A stretch of DNA of 64,000 bases, taken from contig NC_035791.1 of the NCBI RefSeq assembly GCF_001653235.2, forward strand, positions 558,001 through 622,000. Direction: 5' to 3'. Position numbers and translations under genes: made by a program. The DNA comes from Pochonia chlamydosporia 170 (Eukaryota > Ascomycota > Sordariomycetes > Hypocreales > Clavicipitaceae). The notes under the pieces were generated by a model. The model worked only from the letters and a program-made list of their open reading frames with translations, had not been told where the DNA came from and searched no databases. Of the stretch, positions 35,810 through 45,631 are shown one piece after another. The first letter of the stretch is position 1. The number at the start of each line of letters is the position of its first letter.

Positions 35810-36723
35810 TCACCCCGTCGTCATAGTCACCTCCCTATCCTTGTAGCTCCTAAATTTCTTCACCTTTGCCCTCACTCCGCCCTGCACATCTCCCAACTCA
35901 ATCTCTCCTGGCACGCTCTGCTCCGCGAACTCGATCCTCGGTTTACCCACGAATCCCTCCTTATGTCGCCGCTTTCTCCTGGCCACATAGCAACATCTGA
36001 TACAACAGAGCGTTATGAGCACAAAAACTATCGGCGGCACAATGTAAAGTGCATAAAGGAGGCCCAAGTATGAATTCCCCGAATCTGAGCGTCCTGAACC
36101 CGCTGCTGGTTGATCGATCCTATCTCCCGGTACCCATGTTTCCACAGGCATCTCAAAGGTTACTTTGGGCACAGCGACTTGCAGTCTGTCCGTGTCGGAT
36201 GGCTGCCATGCGACCCACCACCGAGGCATGAGGTAGACGGGGTAGCCGACTGTTTCTGAGGCATCTGTTGCTGTTGCAGTGGCTTGTTCAAGGGTGACGG
36301 TCGTCATAGTACTCCCAGAGGAGAGGCAATAACTTGAAAAGGTACGGTAACCACTGGTAACCAGGTTAGTTGTACACGTTGGTAGGCCCGCCGTGAGAAC
36401 AGGAACATTGGGGCATGAGCTTACCTGGGACAGCAGTACGCGGTGGTTGTTTCACCCGAGGTGTAGAGGTAGTGATATGTCCATTGGGATGGACATATCC
36501 CTGGGCTGAAGCTAAAGTTGGCTCTGTCGTAACCCCCCGGCTGACATGATCGATATGATGAGGCAGACAAGCCAGTTCCTCCTGTGCGGAGGTAGATCAA
36601 GTTACCGCGAGTTGTGCCAAGGTCTAGGGAGGTGTTGAACACCGTGAAATAGGAGCTGCATTGCGATTCAAATGTCCATTTGGTTGTGAGGGGAGGATAC
36701 GTCGTTGGGGTTGTGGCAGGCAT
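35810..36723 (-). CDS. Cys-containing single-pass membrane protein of unknown function, two exons
   Basis: Exons 36723-36425 and 36353-35810 give 280 residues. The 71-nt intron has donor GTAAGC, a CTAAC branch and acceptor ACCAG, and phase 2 is kept. The N-terminal part has a cysteine pattern (ESQCSSYF, YRSCQPGG, GICPSQW, AYCCPSGYRTFSSYC) of the kind seen in a large group of fungal surface proteins. A membrane helix lies at about 196-217 (LGLLYALYIVPPIVFVLITL), followed by a basic stop-transfer stretch (RRKRRHKEG) and an acidic/basic cytoplasmic tail. No cleavable signal peptide is evident, so orientation is inferred from the positive-inside rule: cysteines outside, tail in the cytoplasm. Possibly a sensor or cell-wall-linked protein; no function is assigned. 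Confidence 0.75.
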
Positions 36724-37863
36724 GGTTGACGAGGAAAGTGAGGAGGCGCAAGGAAATTATCATCATAATTTGGTGAGTGAGTATGATGCTGGAACAGTCA
36801 ACAACATTGCATCGCAGCAATTGAAGCTCTCAAAGTCAATGTCAATGCAAATTATACAAAGCACGCGACAGAAACGTCGCTACAATTGAATCCAGGAACA
36901 AAGTATGGAAAAGAACTGACAAGCCACACATGAGGAGTGGCTGCGTCATCTCTATTTAAACATGCAACCATAACCGCTTCACAAGCCAAATTTGAACTGC
37001 CATGGGTTCACCAGGCCAGGTCCAGATCCCCTAGGTGCAGGATTGTGACTGCTGCACGACCTTGTCAGCTTTTGAGGCGCTGGCAAGCTAAATAAGCTTG
37101 TTTATTGAATACGAGCATGTGGACGGTGGTGGCGTGGCGGCAAATCCCCAATTGGGACAAGCTAAACAAGGCCGAATACCCAAATGACAGCATTTCATTG
37201 GTATACTTTACCAGGGATTAGAAAGATAAATCGATGTAAGGAGAGGGGTGGTTCGCCTTGGCTGCTGAGCTTCCAGGTGATAACTGGGGTGATGGGTATC
37301 TTCGTTTGGACTAGTTCCTATCTCTCACGTCCGGGACTGTTTGTCGCCCGTTTATATAAAGTCGTCGCAGTTGCATCAATAGGATCGATGTACATGGAAA
37401 AACACCAGCCCCTTGGATCGACAAAGTTATTCTCTGTTCCATGTGTTAAAGTCGTGGCATCATTTATTCTGCTGCAGGTTCAATCACTCCCCACCAAATC
37501 ACCTTTTGAATCATGCTTCACACATTCACCGGTAAGAAACACCCCAAGCTTGTGCTCATCAAATAGACAATATATGGAACAGTGAATGTGAAGATACTTG
37601 TTCACCATAATACGCGTACTTACAGTCGCAGTTATGACCGTCCTTTGTCGGTCAGACCCATCATCTCATCTAGTTGCCGTCAATACCTACCGGGCGGTAT
37701 GAAAGTGCCTGTTGCCAGCGAAATGAACGATGCGATACATATCATGACCGGCTAAATTACAATGTTCGATAAGGATTATATGACCCTAGCATACAGGCTT
37801 AGCCTGGCAAAAGGGGATGCACAGCTGCCGCAGAGATAGTCTATTCTATTCCGTCAACACACA
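36724..37863. other. Intergenic region, no gene seen
   Basis: About 1.1 kb. A 133-codon plus-strand frame at 37184-37585 has no motif and poor coding character. No RNA gene noticed. Confidence 0.45.
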
Positions 37864-38976
37864 CTATAAATCATGCTCCAAAAACCGCCTCATCAGCAAA
37901 TTAAACCTCGTATCCTTCGTCCTCACAACCCCCGGGCTCAACCCATCGAGATACCTCGTCGCCGCCATCTGATTCCAAGCATGATACGCCAACTGGCCAT
38001 CAAACAACGCTCCTCCATTCCTCTCAATCTCGCCCTCCCAATACTTCGCCTCCTTCTCGCTCAACGTCTCATGCATCCAAGTAACATGGCCCCACGTCCA
38101 AGTCGGCCAGAAAAACGCACTCGGTGACAAGGCGCAAACATCATCTGGCTTCCGGTCCGCCAACTCCTTAGGAAACAAAACGCTTCGGTAGTTCCATTCG
38201 CGATGCGGTTTGCCCGTCATATACTCGTTCAACCAATCGTGTATAAAGGTGCTGTTTTTGCGCGCCGCAATGACGGCGTTACACATGCCCCATCTGTTGC
38301 CGCCTTCGTAGCCTAGCACAACGTCGTGCGGCCGTGGTGGGTTGAGGATACTGGTGAATGGCTTGAGGGCGAACGAGTCGGTGTCGAGGTATATGCCGCC
38401 GTTGTCACGGAGGATTTGGAGGCGCATTACGTCGGCGATGTGGGGGATGGGCTGGCCGTAGGGATTCTCGATTGTGTGTTGGACGAGATGGATGTCGTTG
38501 CGGAGGCGTCTGATCCATGGGTTGGAGGTGGGATCGAATTTGGACTTGATGGTGCTGCCGGAGGGTGAGATGAATGCGTAGTGGAGGTAGATGGCGTCGG
38601 GTTTGAGGGATACGATGGCGCTTCGAACGGCGAGGTAGTTTATAAAGTCGAATTGAATCCCGTGCTTCCGAGCAAGAGGTTCTGTGAAAATGTATATGAA
38701 GCGCACGACATTGGGAATGGCATCTGTTTGGTTTGTTGAGCTGCCATGGAGGCAAGCTAGTTCTGTGTCGGTCGGGGTGAAGGCTTGTTCTATTTGGCGC
38801 TGTCCTGACCAGGGGTTCGTCTGGCGTGCGTAGTCTATGAACTGATGTAGTTGTACGCGGAAACAGTACACTAGGAAGATGATGATGGCTATCGTTGATA
38901 TGAGGGGGGTGTTTCTGTATGCTTTTCGGATGAGAGCAGTTCTCCGTCGCGGAGAGACTGCGTCTTTGAAGATCAT
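37864..38976 (-). CDS. DXD-motif glycosyltransferase, type II membrane protein (GT32-like)
   Basis: Intronless, 370 residues. A short basic cytoplasmic tail precedes a signal-anchor helix at about 24-39 (PLISTIAIIIFLVYCF), giving type II Golgi topology. The lumenal part contains the sugar-binding region of the Och1/GT32 superfamily: ADVMRLQILRDNGGIYLDTD, with the metal- and nucleotide-sugar-binding DXD at Asp198 and Asp200. There is a downstream HDWLNEYM segment and a His-rich end (LAYHAWNQM). Members move a sugar, commonly mannose or galactose, to glycans or glycolipids. Donor and acceptor cannot be told from sequence. The frame stays open upstream to a GTG at 39036, but the first ATG is at 38976 and places the anchor sensibly. 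Confidence 0.82.
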   Translation of the reverse strand: MIFKDAVSPRRRTALIRKAYRNTPLISTIAIIIFLVYCFRVQLHQFIDYARQTNPWSGQRQIEQAFTPTDTELACLHGSSTNQTDAIPNVVRFIYIFTEPLARKHGIQFDFINYLAVRSAIVSLKPDAIYLHYAFISPSGSTIKSKFDPTSNPWIRRLRNDIHLVQHTIENPYGQPIPHIADVMRLQILRDNGGIYLDTDSFALKPFTSILNPPRPHDVVLGYEGGNRWGMCNAVIAARKNSTFIHDWLNEYMTGKPHREWNYRSVLFPKELADRKPDDVCALSPSAFFWPTWTWGHVTWMHETLSEKEAKYWEGEIERNGGALFDGQLAYHAWNQMAATRYLDGLSPGVVRTKDTRFNLLMRRFLEHDL

Positions 38977-40130
38977 GGTAGGAAATTTTGAAACAAGACA
39001 ACAGTTCAAGCGAGTGACATGATGGAAAAGCACCACCAGGGTGGCTTATTCCATATATTATAAAAAAATGAATGTGGGAAAGGTGAGAGCTACTCCATAG
39101 AGATAATATGGATAGGGGCCAAGAGCGGGCTTAGAATTCCACGGCAAACAGCCACAGCTCGGTTCCAAGATATGCAGTGTGCTCGAATCAAGGCAACGGT
39201 CTAGAACTGCAGGGGATCAAGTGCCGATTCAACGTCTTGGGTTGTGAGTGGATGAATATTGCATGTCTTGCGCATGGACAGCAAGCATGTCTTCGATACA
39301 GGGGTTTGGTCTTGGCTTTTGAACAGAGTTACTCATCATGAGAACCAGGACAATATAAGCTTCCTTAAGTCACAAGGATTGCTTACTATGGACCATGCAT
39401 GTAAGAATTTGTAGCTCCTCATCGGCAAATTCATCATTCCCACCACGTGTGGACGCCATGTTTGGCGATTGGAGATTAGATGATCTGAACCAGATAAACT
39501 CACAGAATGGGGGTCACGATCAATTTGGTCGGGTTGCGTGTCAAAGTGGGGCAAATGCCAAATTAAGAAAACTGCCTGGTTAAGCGAAGATGGATTGTCG
39601 GCCAGGTTCCGACGCTTTTGGAGCATTGCGTGGTTTGAATTGGTTTACGCTGTCCGTCTGTCGCTTATGTATTCTGATTCTTGGCATATCGAAGGATTGG
39701 TGGAATTGAAATGTAATATTAGTACCCATAAACTCATAATGATGTACTCCGTTCCGTATTGCTTAATATCAACACGTGGACAACGTGCATACGCATAATA
39801 CTGAAATCAATCATCACTTTTGCACCCCATCAGCCGAGTTACCATAAACTATAGCATTACAATCAGGAATCAACTGGCCTTCAGTCGTATTCCCTCTGAC
39901 ATGACTTGCGTGAGAGCTGTTTGCTGCCTCCACAATCCAGTCCTCCACCTCGTTAGCTCCCGCGCATCTGACCAATCACACACCGCCACTCCACTTGCCT
40001 GCATCCCACTCTGAACCACATTTCATCATCTCCGACATCTCATCCATCAACCTCATCTCATCATCACTCACAAATCAACCGCAACATCCAACGACACCAC
40101 AAAGCTATCGCAACCTCCCGAAATGCCACC
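38977..40130. other. Divergent intergenic region
   Basis: About 1.15 kb between the divergent starts of the glycosyltransferase and Dsc3, so it should carry both promoters. The 100 bases before Dsc3 are C/A-rich, as expected for a fungal 5' UTR. No gene seen. Confidence 0.5.
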
Positions 40131-40979
40131 ATGAACGCCACAACATCCATCAAACACCCGCGCCCTCTCCTCCTAACCATCCGCTTCTCAACCTCCATCC
40201 CCGACCTCGACCTCGACGTCTCATCTCCGTCGACCACCACCGTCCTCTCACTCAAACACCTCCTCCGCACACGCCTCACCACCCGCAATCGCCTCCGCCT
40301 CATTTACCAGGGCCGCATCCTCCCAGACTCAGCGGCACTCAGCTCCGTCCTCAAGCCATCCCTCCAACCACCTCCCCCGCCATCATCATCCGCATCTCCC
40401 AATGCCGACACAAAGGGCAAGGGCAAAGGAGTTGAAGGCGCCCCTCTCCGAATATACGTCAACTGCTCCATAGGCGATGAGCTCTCCCCTCAGGAACTCG
40501 CCGCGGAAGAAACCTCCGCTTCAAACCCACCGGAGGAAGCTGCAGCAGAGCCATCCAACCCTTCGGCCCGTACGCGTCCCCGTCCGAGAGGGTTTGATCG
40601 TCTTTTACAAGCGGGTTTTACGTCATCGGAGATATCTACCCTCCGGACACAGTTTTCTTCTATACAAACAGAGAGGTTTACGCCGGATTCCATGCCCTCG
40701 CCCGATAGTATGAGAAGGCTCGAGGATGCTTGGATCGACAATAATGCGGGGGAGCTGCCGAGTGCGGCTAGCCCGTTGGAGGATGAGCTGAGTAACATGT
40801 CTACTGTGTTGGATGTGTTAATACGTGGAATGATGATTGGGTTCTTCTTTCCCCTGGGGAGTATTACTTGGCTGTTAAGGCAGGGACTTTGGAGCGAGAA
40901 ATGGCAAATTTTCGTGGGTTCTGGCGTTGTATTGAGCGTTACGGTTGGCATTGTTATGGGTATTTCTGGGGAGAGGTAG
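40131..40979 (+). CDS. dsc3: Dsc3-like subunit of the Golgi Dsc E3 ubiquitin ligase complex
   Basis: Intronless, 282 residues, start in the strong context CACCATGA. The N-terminal third is a ubiquitin-like fold of the Dsc3 (DUF2407) family: LLLTIRFSTSIPDLDLDV, then LKHLLRTRL, and LRLIYQGRILPDSAAL. A Pro/Ser/Ala-rich linker follows. The family's second conserved block is RGFDRLLQAGFTSSEISTL with a trailing QTERFTPDSMP. Two C-terminal membrane helices lie at about 232-250 (GMMIGFFFPLGSITWLL) and 260-279. In fission yeast and Aspergillus the Dsc complex ubiquitinates Golgi membrane proteins and is needed to activate the SREBP sterol/oxygen regulator; the same role is inferred here. Confidence 0.88.
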   Translation: MNATTSIKHPRPLLLTIRFSTSIPDLDLDVSSPSTTTVLSLKHLLRTRLTTRNRLRLIYQGRILPDSAALSSVLKPSLQPPPPPSSSASPNADTKGKGKGVEGAPLRIYVNCSIGDELSPQELAAEETSASNPPEEAAAEPSNPSARTRPRPRGFDRLLQAGFTSSEISTLRTQFSSIQTERFTPDSMPSPDSMRRLEDAWIDNNAGELPSAASPLEDELSNMSTVLDVLIRGMMIGFFFPLGSITWLLRQGLWSEKWQIFVGSGVVLSVTVGIVMGISGER

Positions 40980-41998
40980 CGTGGCGTTTGGGTCAGGTTG
41001 TGCGACTAGATATGTAATTTATGGACGGCATTGGGATAGGAGCATAATTATAGATAAGCTCCATTTTCTGGCTTGGGAGTTCGGATGGGTACTTGCGGAA
41101 GTTTTGCAATTGAAACCAGTAATCTAGCATTAGTTACTGGTCGGATTGATACAATGCACTGGGCATCACCTCCGTCACTTTCTCACACTCACGGAAACAT
41201 ATATTTATTGCCAGAAATATACCGCTTGAGATTGATCTATTATTGCCGGCGAGTAACTACGGTGTGTTTTCAGTAATTATGTATTTGTATAATATTCCGA
41301 GTCGCAGTTATGGAATGAAGTTGGAAAGAAAAAGCACGGAAATGGATGGTCGTTGCCGGGGCACATCGGCACATCGGCACATCTTAGTTCCGACGTCGCT
41401 TTGCAGAACCTCAGTAGAGTTTCGCATGAAGACAATCTCACGATCCAATTTTTTATCAAGCAACAAAATCCAGGCCACGAGCAGTTTATTTCCTTCATGA
41501 CGCTGCTTTGTCCAAATGCTGAACTGAAATGCGGATCCTCAGCGGGTCGCGCGACATGACGTGAGGCCCTTAGGGTTATGCAGCTCAGCTCTCCAGGCGG
41601 CGCGATTAGCTGACAGAACAGAACAGGGGTCGAGAATCAGCGTTATGATTTCACATTTCTCATGAAGAAACCCCGCCATTTCTTCCAGTCTGATTGATCT
41701 AACCTCGCAGCGGAAACACGAGCAAACGCCGGAGAAAATGAGAAGAAAGTCAGTCCACTGCCAGTAGGCCTGAACTTGGCGCCGTTATGGTCGCCCAATT
41801 CCCCTAATATCCTTGACATTTTTGTTCAACCTTCTTCTTTTTGTTTTTGCATCAGCGTCGGAGTGTTTCTACTCAACTAGTTCGTTGAGGCGGTGAATTT
41901 CTTAGACTTCAAACGCAGCGGCGTCAAGGGTTGGTACATTTTGTCTACTTTCGCATCTCTTTGCAACAAAATACGCAGGCCTCCTGCCAACCGGCATC
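40980..41998. other. Intergenic region upstream of the HET-ankyrin gene
   Basis: About 1 kb holding the Dsc3 3' UTR and the promoter of the HET-ankyrin gene. A pyrimidine-rich stretch at about 41826-41850 lies 150-175 bases before the next ATG, typical of fungal promoters. No gene seen. Confidence 0.5.
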
Positions 41999-44900
41999 AT
42001 GCGCCTGCTAAAGACCAACACGGTCGAGATTGTTGAGTTTGCCCACGACCAGATTCCTGATTACGCAATTCTATCACACAGATGGGGAGCAGAAGAAGTG
42101 ACTCTCCAGGAGGTACAGCAGGGCAGTGCCCAGACGAGATTGAAGCAAGGCTTCAAGAAGGTGCAGCAGTGCTGTGCCAGGGCAAAGGATGACGGCTACA
42201 ACTATGTTTGGGTGGACACATGCTGTATCGACAAGACCAGCAGCACAGAGTTATCCGAAGCCATCAACTCCATGTACGTGTGGTACTACCAGGCCTCGCG
42301 ATGCTACGCCTTTCTCGCCGACGTGCCATCGCGGTGCACGACCATGCAGGAAAGCGAGTGGTTTGCCCGTGGTTGGACCTTGCAAGAGCTGCTGGCACCC
42401 GAAGAAGTGTACTTTGTCAACGAGCAATGGGCAGACCTGGGTACCAAGGAAACTCTGCGGCAAGAGGTGCACGACCGCACCGGCATACCTCTTGACGTGC
42501 TCTCTGGTGAGGTCGATGTCGAGACAGCCAGCGTCGCGCAGAGGATGTCATGGGCTGCCAAAAGACAGACGACGCGGCCTGAAGACCGAGCCTACTGCCT
42601 ACTCGGCATCTTCGGTATCCAGATGCCGCTGCTTTACGGGGAGGGAGAGCGAGCCTTTACTCGGCTGCAGGAGGAGATCATGAAAACGTCCAACGATCAC
42701 AGTCTCTTTGCCTGGGCTTCCCCCGACGGGCGAGGTGGGCTTCTGGCTACCTCGCCGGCGGCTTTTGAGGCCTCTGGCCGCGTCGACCAATACAGGGCCG
42801 CCGACATTCCCAACAGTCCTCTGACGGTGAGCAGCCGAGGTATCGACTTGGAGCTCCGCATCATCGGTCATGGACCTGAAGGACTGTGCCTGGCAGTGCT
42901 CAATTGCAAACAGCCGCAGCAGAAAGGCAACGCCTGGGAGGACGAGCTTGTTGGCATCTGGGTGCGGGACAAGTCCTTAACCATGACAACTTTTGAGAGG
43001 GTCCAGAGCGAAACGATGCCGTCGGTTGATATGAGCAAGTTTGTAACATCACAGTGTCCTGTGAGGCATGTGTGCATTGAGAGTGGACGCATCAAGCCGT
43101 CACGGAAACCTAGATCCCAGAACGCTGTTGCGACAGCGGCCATTACCAGCCAGATGGCAAGCCTTCAAGTGTACGATGACACTCTCCTGACCGACTTGAT
43201 GAGCTTCTCAGAAACCCCAGCAAAAGTGCTTGTGCGCGCAGCCAAGGATGGAGATGAAGACCACGTATGGTTGCTGCTAACAAGGACCGATGTGGAAGTC
43301 AATGAGAGAGTTGAATCTGGGCTAACGGCGCTGTCGACTGCCGCAGAAAATGGACACGCTGCCGTCGTCAACCTCCTTCTCGCGAGAGGCGCCAGCGTCA
43401 ACTCGACTGACACTTTGGGTCGGACTGCACTCCATCGCGCGGCCGCGAGCGGACAAGATGCGATTGTCGAGCTCCTTACCGGGGTAGATGGCACCGTCAT
43501 CGACCTGATGGACAGCACTGGCTGCACGCCGCTGTTGTTGGCAGTGCAGAATGGACACACAGCCGCGGCCAAGGTGCTTCTTGATAGGGGCAGCTATACC
43601 TATGTGGGCGATAACCATGGCCAGACGACACTCCTGTTTGCGGCAGCCAATGGAGACGTGCCCACGGCTACTCTCTTGTTGGATATGGAGGCATCTATGC
43701 TAGCCAAGAGTGACGTCAACAGCAACCTTCGCACACTTCCTGGCGGTGATGATAGAATCATAGACTGTTCAGACACCACCGGCCGAACACCACTACGGGT
43801 ATCTGCGGAGACCGGCCATGAGGCAATAATGAGACTGCTTCTATCGAGAGGCGCACAAGTAGATGCGCAGGACACATCCGGCCAGACGACCTTACACTGG
43901 GCGGCCGACAATGGCAAAGATGCCATCGTTGAGCTACTACTTACGAACGGAGGAGCCGACATCCACGCCAAGGACGACTCTGGGATGACAGCGCTACACC
44001 ATGCCGCCGACAAAGGTCACAACAGCGTGGTAACCCTGCTCCTCGACAACGCAGCAGATGCCAGCGCACGGGATGAACATGGCTGGACACCTCTATGGCA
44101 CGCCGCAAGCATGAATCACGGCGCAATAGTCGATATGTTGCTCGAGAGCGGCGCATCTATTTCCGCCAAAGACAGCGATGGAGTAACGCCGCTGCGTTGG
44201 GCTATCCTTCAGGGACATTCACCCATGGCCAAACTGCTCATCAACCGCGGAGCGAGCATCGACGCGGAAGAAAACTCGGTACGGCATCTGATGCAGTGGG
44301 CGGCCAAGAACGGACATGACGACACATTAAACAGTCTGACCAGGCTGTCGCCAGACGAGTTCCAACCCGACTCGGGCTGGACTCCCATCATATGGGCAGC
44401 CGTGTACGGGCACGAGGCTCTAGTGCGGCAGCAACTCACCAACGGCGTGGACGTCAACACCACCGATAACTTGGGCCGCACGGTGCTCGAATGTGCTGCC
44501 GAGAATGGACACGAATCCATCGCCCAGCTCCTCCTAGACGAAGGCGCCGACGTCAACCAGAGTGGCGAGGACGGCAGCAACAGCCTAGGCAGCACGCCGC
44601 TATCATCAGCCGCAAACTACGGACACGACAGTGTAGTGAAGTTGCTGCTAGAAAGGGGCGCCAACCCCGACGGCACCACCACCAAGAAACGCGACGTCGA
44701 CAACACCCCCCTATGGTGTGCGACACGTCACCGCCACCACAAGATAGTCAAGCTGCTCCTCGACAAAGGGGCCAACTTTAAAATCCGTGGCCATGGCCGA
44801 CGCACACTTCTATGGGAAGCCGTGTCCGATGGAGATGTAACCACGGTAAAGTTACTAATAGACGCTGGCGCCAACGTCACTGAAGTCAGGGATGGGCACA

Positions 44901-45139
44901 CGCTCCTATGGGAAGCTACCTCCTTGAGGGACGCGCGCATGGTGGCCCTTCTGCTTGATGCGGGTGTCAACGTCGAGAAGGGGGGGCCTTCCGAGACGCC
45001 GCTGGCGTTGGCGTATGAGAATGACTGCGCTGAGGTTGCGAAGGTGTTGCTTGAGAGGGGTGCGAAGACTAATTTTGATAGATCTGATCGGTATAAGAGC
45101 AGGGAGATGCTTGATTTGTTTAGGACGAGAGATGGGTAG
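41999..45139 (+). CDS. HET-domain protein with a long ankyrin-repeat tail
   Basis: Intronless, 1046 residues. The HET domain starts at residue 22: YAILSHRWGAEEVTLQEV, then VWVDTCCIDKTSSTELSEAI, WFARGWTLQELLAPEEV, and the closing block RPEDRAYCLLGIFGIQMPLLYGEGERAFTRL to about residue 225. A linker of about 180 residues has no NACHT or NB-ARC motif. From about 408 to the end there are some 18 ankyrin repeats of about 33 residues (consensus TPLxxAAxxGHxxxVxLLLxxGAxVxxxDxxG), several degenerate, and one with an insertion near 580-600. HET proteins trigger regulated cell death in non-self recognition between hyphae; ankyrin tails probably act as the ligand sensor. Whether this copy controls incompatibility is unknown. 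GC-rich codon use and the absence of introns fit the family. Confidence 0.92.
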   Translation: MRLLKTNTVEIVEFAHDQIPDYAILSHRWGAEEVTLQEVQQGSAQTRLKQGFKKVQQCCARAKDDGYNYVWVDTCCIDKTSSTELSEAINSMYVWYYQASRCYAFLADVPSRCTTMQESEWFARGWTLQELLAPEEVYFVNEQWADLGTKETLRQEVHDRTGIPLDVLSGEVDVETASVAQRMSWAAKRQTTRPEDRAYCLLGIFGIQMPLLYGEGERAFTRLQEEIMKTSNDHSLFAWASPDGRGGLLATSPAAFEASGRVDQYRAADIPNSPLTVSSRGIDLELRIIGHGPEGLCLAVLNCKQPQQKGNAWEDELVGIWVRDKSLTMTTFERVQSETMPSVDMSKFVTSQCPVRHVCIESGRIKPSRKPRSQNAVATAAITSQMASLQVYDDTLLTDLMSFSETPAKVLVRAAKDGDEDHVWLLLTRTDVEVNERVESGLTALSTAAENGHAAVVNLLLARGASVNSTDTLGRTALHRAAASGQDAIVELLTGVDGTVIDLMDSTGCTPLLLAVQNGHTAAAKVLLDRGSYTYVGDNHGQTTLLFAAANGDVPTATLLLDMEASMLAKSDVNSNLRTLPGGDDRIIDCSDTTGRTPLRVSAETGHEAIMRLLLSRGAQVDAQDTSGQTTLHWAADNGKDAIVELLLTNGGADIHAKDDSGMTALHHAADKGHNSVVTLLLDNAADASARDEHGWTPLWHAASMNHGAIVDMLLESGASISAKDSDGVTPLRWAILQGHSPMAKLLINRGASIDAEENSVRHLMQWAAKNGHDDTLNSLTRLSPDEFQPDSGWTPIIWAAVYGHEALVRQQLTNGVDVNTTDNLGRTVLECAAENGHESIAQLLLDEGADVNQSGEDGSNSLGSTPLSSAANYGHDSVVKLLLERGANPDGTTTKKRDVDNTPLWCATRHRHHKIVKLLLDKGANFKIRGHGRRTLLWEAVSDGDVTTVKLLIDAGANVTEVRDGHTLLWEATSLRDARMVALLLDAGVNVEKGGPSETPLALAYENDCAEVAKVLLERGAKTNFDRSDRYKSREMLDLFRTRDG

Positions 45140-45631
45140 CCATGAACGTGTATAATGAAGTAACGAACTGATTGCTGTTGAGTAGCTACATATCAGCTGC
45201 TTCCATCTGCAGGACACAATTCTACTGTTGTGGAACTCGTCACACTACTGGATTTGAGGTGTTTGGCATGCGGAAGTTCTGGGACTTAGCTGGGTGTAGT
45301 AGATATGCCGTCGAGGCAGCTTCTGGAAGTCTGTACATACCAGGCACTCTGTACCTCTTCATGTGTTACCGTCCGTACGATCCCAGAAAACCAGGACTGT
45401 CATTTTCAAATCTTGGCCTGGATCTAGTATCCAGGCAGTGAATAATTTCAAGATCAAGCCTCACACCAATATCGAATGTGGCCCTCACTTAAACTCCAGT
45501 GCAAACTTCAAAGCGAGCATCGACCAAACTAATTCTACATCATAATATACTACCTACACTACCTAGGTACGTAATAATTCCGCATTTTTCACTCCAAACT
45601 CCAAGCCAATGCCCAATGTACAGCACCCCAA
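45140..45631. other. Spacer between convergent genes
   Basis: About 490 bases between the 3' ends of the HET-ankyrin and Mtr4 genes. No gene seen. Confidence 0.5.

Noticed and set aside
37184..37585. A 133-codon plus-strand frame between the Cys-containing membrane protein and the glycosyltransferase
   Set aside because: No motif, no signal peptide, weak coding character and no splice signals supporting it.
43165..44595. Several minus-strand frames of 90-137 codons opposite the ankyrin repeats
   Set aside because: They are repeated mirror images of the ankyrin repeats, which share codon patterns from copy to copy.
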